Both the position numbers and the translations under genes were made by a program. Of a stretch of 9,233 nt of DNA, positions 7,174 through 9,233 are shown piece by piece. Each line of letters starts with the position of its first letter. Position 1 is the first letter of the stretch. Below the pieces are notes generated by a model, which worked only from the letters and a program-made list of their open reading frames with translations, ran no database searches and was not told the origin of the DNA. Origin of the DNA: Candidatus Bipolaricaulota bacterium (GTDB lineage: Bacteria > Bipolaricaulota > Bipolaricaulia > Bipolaricaulales > Bipolaricaulaceae); contig JALVLL010000193.1 of the NCBI GenBank assembly GCA_027027485.1, positions 1 through 9,233 on the forward strand, given 5' to 3'.

Positions 7174-7991
7174 ATCGCCTCCCGGGGGCGGAGCCGGCGC
7201 AGGAGGGCGTTGAGGCCCACCGCGAGGAGGAGCATCACCACCGCCACCACCGTGGCGCCCTCCCAGTCCATCAGGGTCATCGCCTTCTGGTAGAGGAGAG
7301 TGGAGAGCATGAGAACCCGCGTGCCGCCCAGGATGGCGGGGGTCACGTACGCGGTGATGCTACCGGTGAACACCAACGTCCCCCCGATCACGAGGCCGTC
7401 GGCCGATAGCGGCAGGACCACGCGGCGGAAGGCCCGGAACCCGTTGGCCCCCAAGCTCCGGGCGGCCTCCTCGAGCTCCGCGGGAACGTTCTCCAGGGCA
7501 CTCACCAGCGAAAGGAGCATCAGGGGAAGGAAAAGCTGCAGGAGTCCCACCGCGATCGCCCCCTCGGTGTAGAGGATCTTGATCGGGCGCTCGGCGAGGC
7601 CCAGGGCGAGGAGGCCCCGGTTGATGATCCCGTGGCGCCCCATGACCACGAACCAGGCGTATGTCCGGGCCACGGGGTTTGTCATCAGGGGTAGGATGAT
7701 GAGCGACATGAGCAGCGTCCGCTTCCCCCGCTCGAGCTTGGAGATGGCATAGGCCGCGGGGTAGCCCACCAGGGCGGCGATCCCGGTGACCAGGGCCCCC
7801 AGCTTCAGGCTCCGTACCAACGCCACACGGAAACTCCGCTGGGAGAGGACGGAGGCGTAGCGCTCCAGGGTCCATCCCCCGCCGTCCCTCAGGCTCTCCA
7901 CGAGGGTGAGGGCCAGGGGGACCACGAAGAAGGCGACCAGGACCACCAGGGCCGGCGCCGAAAGGATGAAGGCCTTCCGCGTCGCGAGCAT
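7170..7991 (-). CDS. ABC importer permease, PotB-type
   Basis: First inner-membrane subunit of the PotABCD-type importer, 273 residues with about six hydrophobic segments (roughly 8-32, 64-86, 93-116, 143-166, 198-220 and 245-263). The EAA loop lies at about 174-194 (LEEAARSLGANGFRAFRRVV). The early stretch APALVVLVAFFVVPLALTL and the later PLMTNPVARTYAW (about 101-113) are typical of the PotB/thiamine/iron permease class. The ATG at 7989-7991 has no recognisable Shine-Dalgarno: the bases just upstream come from a GC-rich hairpin and a CCTTCGACC spacer. No alternative in-frame start with a better site is visible nearby, so initiation is probably weak or coupled to readthrough from the binding-protein gene. 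Confidence 0.94.
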   Translation of the reverse strand: MLATRKAFILSAPALVVLVAFFVVPLALTLVESLRDGGGWTLERYASVLSQRSFRVALVRSLKLGALVTGIAALVGYPAAYAISKLERGKRTLLMSLIILPLMTNPVARTYAWFVVMGRHGIINRGLLALGLAERPIKILYTEGAIAVGLLQLFLPLMLLSLVSALENVPAELEEAARSLGANGFRAFRRVVLPLSADGLVIGGTLVFTGSITAYVTPAILGGTRVLMLSTLLYQKAMTLMDWEGATVVAVVMLLLAVGLNALLRRLRPREAM

Positions 7992-8001
7992 GGTCGAAGG
8001 C

Positions 8002-8028
8002 CCGGGGGCCCGCAGGACGGGCCCCCGG
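8002..8028 (-). promoter_or_regulatory. Intercistronic GC-only hairpin between binding-protein and permease genes
   Basis: A perfect 11-bp inverted repeat (CCGGGGGCCCG on one arm, CGGGCCCCCGG on the other) with a 5-base loop fills most of the 48-base gap after the binding-protein stop. It is not followed by a T-run on the minus strand, so it is a poor intrinsic terminator. Its likely role is to protect the 3' end of the binding-protein message and reduce expression of the downstream permeases, as known for other ABC importer operons such as the one containing malE. The hairpin ends about 10 bases before the permease ATG, inside the expected ribosome footprint. Confidence 0.75.
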
Positions 8029-8039
8029 AAGCCCCTACC

Positions 8040-9098
8040 TCATTGTGTACGGATCTCGTTCCACCTGGCGATCCACTCGTCCAGGTGCTGGGCGATGAAG
8101 GCCTGATCGAAGAAGATTAAAGCGTCGATGATCTCCTTCCCGTAGGTGAGCTTGGCCCCGATCTCCGGCGGGAGCTCCACGTTCATGTTCACGGGCGAAT
8201 CCACGAGATCCAGGGCCTGGGCTGTCTGGACCTCGCGGGAGAGGATGAAATCGATGTACTTCTCGGCCCAGTAGGCGTTGGGGGTTCCCTTGACCACCGC
8301 CACCACGCTGAGCTCGCCCACCAGGCCCTCGACGGGGATCACCTGCTCCACCGGGAAGCCGGCGGCCGCGGCGGCGGCCTCCAGGCGGCCCCAGGCGAAG
8401 CTCGGGATAGGGGCGAGCCACACCTCCTCCTGTTGGAAGAGGGTGATGGCCTCGGAGGAGCGGCGGTAGATGGTGGTGAGCCGGGGCATGAGCTCGGCCA
8501 GCTTCTCCCAACCCGGCTCGAGGTTCTCCTCGGAGCCTCCCCACGCACGGGCGCACATGATGAGGACCGCGGGGCCATAGGTGGTGTTCATATCGGGCAG
8601 GGTGATGTAACCGGCGACATCGTCGCGCCAGAAGTCCTTCCAAGAGGTCACGGGCGGGGAGATCCTATCCGGCCGGTAGGCGAGGGCCAGGTGCTGGACG
8701 GCATAGCCCACGGCGTAGTTGCCGCCCAGGGGATCCCGTGCCCACTCGTAGATCTCCGCGAGGGCGGGGATGTTGTCCGGGTTGTAAGGCTGGAGGAGGC
8801 CTTCCTGGATGGCCCGATAGGCGTAGGCCCGGGTGAAGTGGACCACGTCCACCACCGGGTTGTCCTTGTTCGCCACGAGGCGCGCCAACCGGGCGGCGTT
8901 GTTGCCGAGATCGTAGACGATCTCGATCCCGTACCTCTCCTGGAACGGCTCGGCGATGTTCTTGCGGATGAGGTCGAGGTTGAATCCCCAAGTGGATACG
9001 ACAAGCTTGGCGGGCTTCGGTGGGACCTCTTCGGCAAAAGCTCCCCACGCCGCAAGACACAGCCCGAAGACCAGTAATCCGACCGAAAATCTGCGCAT
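8040..9098 (-). CDS. Extracellular solute-binding protein, PotD/family 1-type
   Basis: Secreted ligand-binding subunit of the importer encoded by the next three genes. From the ATG at 9096-9098 it has 352 residues, normal for PotD-type proteins. Residues 1-22 are a signal peptide (basic MRRF, hydrophobic core, cleavage likely after AFA); the LC pair in the core is not a proper lipobox. The mature protein begins with LVVSTWGFN (about 32-40), a first-strand pattern typical of this class, then EPFQERYGIEIVYDLGNNAARL (fold strand and helix), VDVVHFTRAYAYRAIQEGLL and, near the C-terminus, WAEKYIDFILSREVQ. The usual acidic polyamine-binding residues of PotD could not be placed by eye, so spermidine binding is not supported. 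Location upstream of a nucleoside phosphorylase and adenine deaminase suggests a nucleoside, nucleobase or related ligand. A GTG two codons upstream lies inside the ribosome binding site and is rejected as the start. Confidence 0.92.
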   Translation of the reverse strand: MRRFSVGLLVFGLCLAAWGAFAEEVPPKPAKLVVSTWGFNLDLIRKNIAEPFQERYGIEIVYDLGNNAARLARLVANKDNPVVDVVHFTRAYAYRAIQEGLLQPYNPDNIPALAEIYEWARDPLGGNYAVGYAVQHLALAYRPDRISPPVTSWKDFWRDDVAGYITLPDMNTTYGPAVLIMCARAWGGSEENLEPGWEKLAELMPRLTTIYRRSSEAITLFQQEEVWLAPIPSFAWGRLEAAAAAAGFPVEQVIPVEGLVGELSVVAVVKGTPNAYWAEKYIDFILSREVQTAQALDLVDSPVNMNVELPPEIGAKLTYGKEIIDALIFFDQAFIAQHLDEWIARWNEIRTQ

Positions 9099-9103
9099 GG
9101 CCA

Positions 9104-9110
9104 CCTCCTC
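9104..9110 (-). promoter_or_regulatory. Strong ribosome binding site deciding the binding-protein start
   Basis: On the minus strand GAGGAGG lies 5 bases before the ATG at 9096-9098. The upstream in-frame GTG (9102-9104) overlaps this site, so it cannot be the initiation codon if the site is used. Confidence 0.8.
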
Positions 9111-9114
9111 GGAA

Positions 9115-9143
9115 TGGATACATCCTTATAAAACGGCGATATT
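9115..9143 (+). promoter_or_regulatory. Possible divergent promoter for the dehydrogenase gene
   Basis: Plus-strand TGGATA (9115-9120) and GATATT (9138-9143) are 17 bases apart and match four of six consensus bases each. They overlap the opposite promoter, so the two would compete. A start near 9150 would give a leader of about 21 bases. A TATAAA at 9127-9132 is an alternative -10 but lacks a partner. Confidence 0.3.
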
Positions 9144-9153
9144 ACCAAGTCAA
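9125..9153 (-). promoter_or_regulatory. Sigma-70-type promoter of the transporter/purine-salvage operon
   Basis: Minus-strand TTGACT (9148-9153) and TATAAG (9125-9130) are separated by exactly 17 bases; each hexamer matches five of six consensus positions. Transcription would begin near 9118, leaving a leader of about 20 bases that just contains the ribosome binding site. There is no room for a purine riboswitch, so any ligand control must act through a protein or outside the leader. Confidence 0.75.
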
Positions 9154-9171
9154 GCGAGGAGGCGAGATCCG

Positions 9172-9233
9172 ATGATGGAGGAGCTCTTTTCGTTGCGGGG
9201 AAAGGTGGCGTTGGTGACGGGAGGGGGAAGGGG
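9172..9233 (+). CDS. Short-chain dehydrogenase/reductase, N-terminal fragment
   Basis: Only the first 20 codons lie in the window. The translation MMEELFSLRGKVALVTGGGR ends in the first strand and glycine-rich turn of a Rossmann fold; LRGKVALVTGGGRG is the usual opening of classical NAD(P)-dependent short-chain dehydrogenases (TGxxxGxG). The ATG at 9172-9174 lies 9 bases after GAGGAGG (9156-9162); the next ATG is 12 bases away and less likely. The substrate cannot be inferred. It is transcribed away from the importer operon across a 73-base shared region, so a functional link is possible but unproven. Confidence 0.82.
   Translation, partial: MMEELFSLRGKVALVTGGGR

Noticed and set aside
9085..9098. 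Lipoprotein signal in the PotD-type binding protein
   Set aside because: A cysteine occurs in the hydrophobic core, but it is preceded by Gly-Leu rather than the small residue a lipobox needs; a standard AFA cleavage site follows.

Overview
The window is GC-rich and tightly packed, with eight complete or partial genes on the minus strand and the start of one divergent gene on the plus strand. Codons end mostly in G or C, Arg is often AGG or CGG, several starts are GTG, and neighbouring genes overlap by 1 to 4 bases. There are no rRNA, tRNA, insertion-sequence or CRISPR signals. This is a bacterial chromosome. The style fits a streamlined, possibly thermophilic lineage such as Bipolaricaulota or Thermotogota-like bacteria, but that placement is inference only and no marker gene settles it.

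Read in the direction of transcription (right to left), the main unit is a six-gene operon from about 9118 down to 2894. It starts at a good sigma-70-type promoter (TTGACT, 17 bases, TATAAG) and encodes a periplasmic solute-binding protein, two inner-membrane permeases and an ATPase with the organisation of a PotABCD-type (spermidine/putrescine-class) ABC importer. These are followed, with overlapping stop and start codons, by a nucleoside phosphorylase and an adenine deaminase. The simplest reading is one uptake-and-salvage module: a nucleoside (or methylthioadenosine or another adenine-containing compound) is imported, phosphorolysed to free base plus sugar phosphate, and the adenine is deaminated to hypoxanthine. 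The transporter's family alone would have suggested polyamines; the two coupled enzymes argue for a purine. A GC-only 11-bp hairpin lies between the binding-protein gene and the first permease gene, where it would favour high binding-protein expression over the membrane parts.

A 61-base gap (2833-2893) holds a perfect TATAAT box and separates this operon from a second one. That one begins with a family-5 (peptide/nickel/oligosaccharide-type) solute-binding protein, continues with a probable FMN-binding split-barrel protein, and then a DppB-type permease cut off by the left edge. The rest of that transporter (DppC-type permease and ATPases) would lie outside the window. The flavoprotein-like gene inside the transporter operon is unusual.

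At the right edge, divergent from the binding-protein operon, is the first 20 codons of a short-chain dehydrogenase/reductase with its own strong ribosome binding site. The 73-base divergent region holds both starts. Its leader on the purine-operon side is only about 20 bases, too short for a riboswitch.
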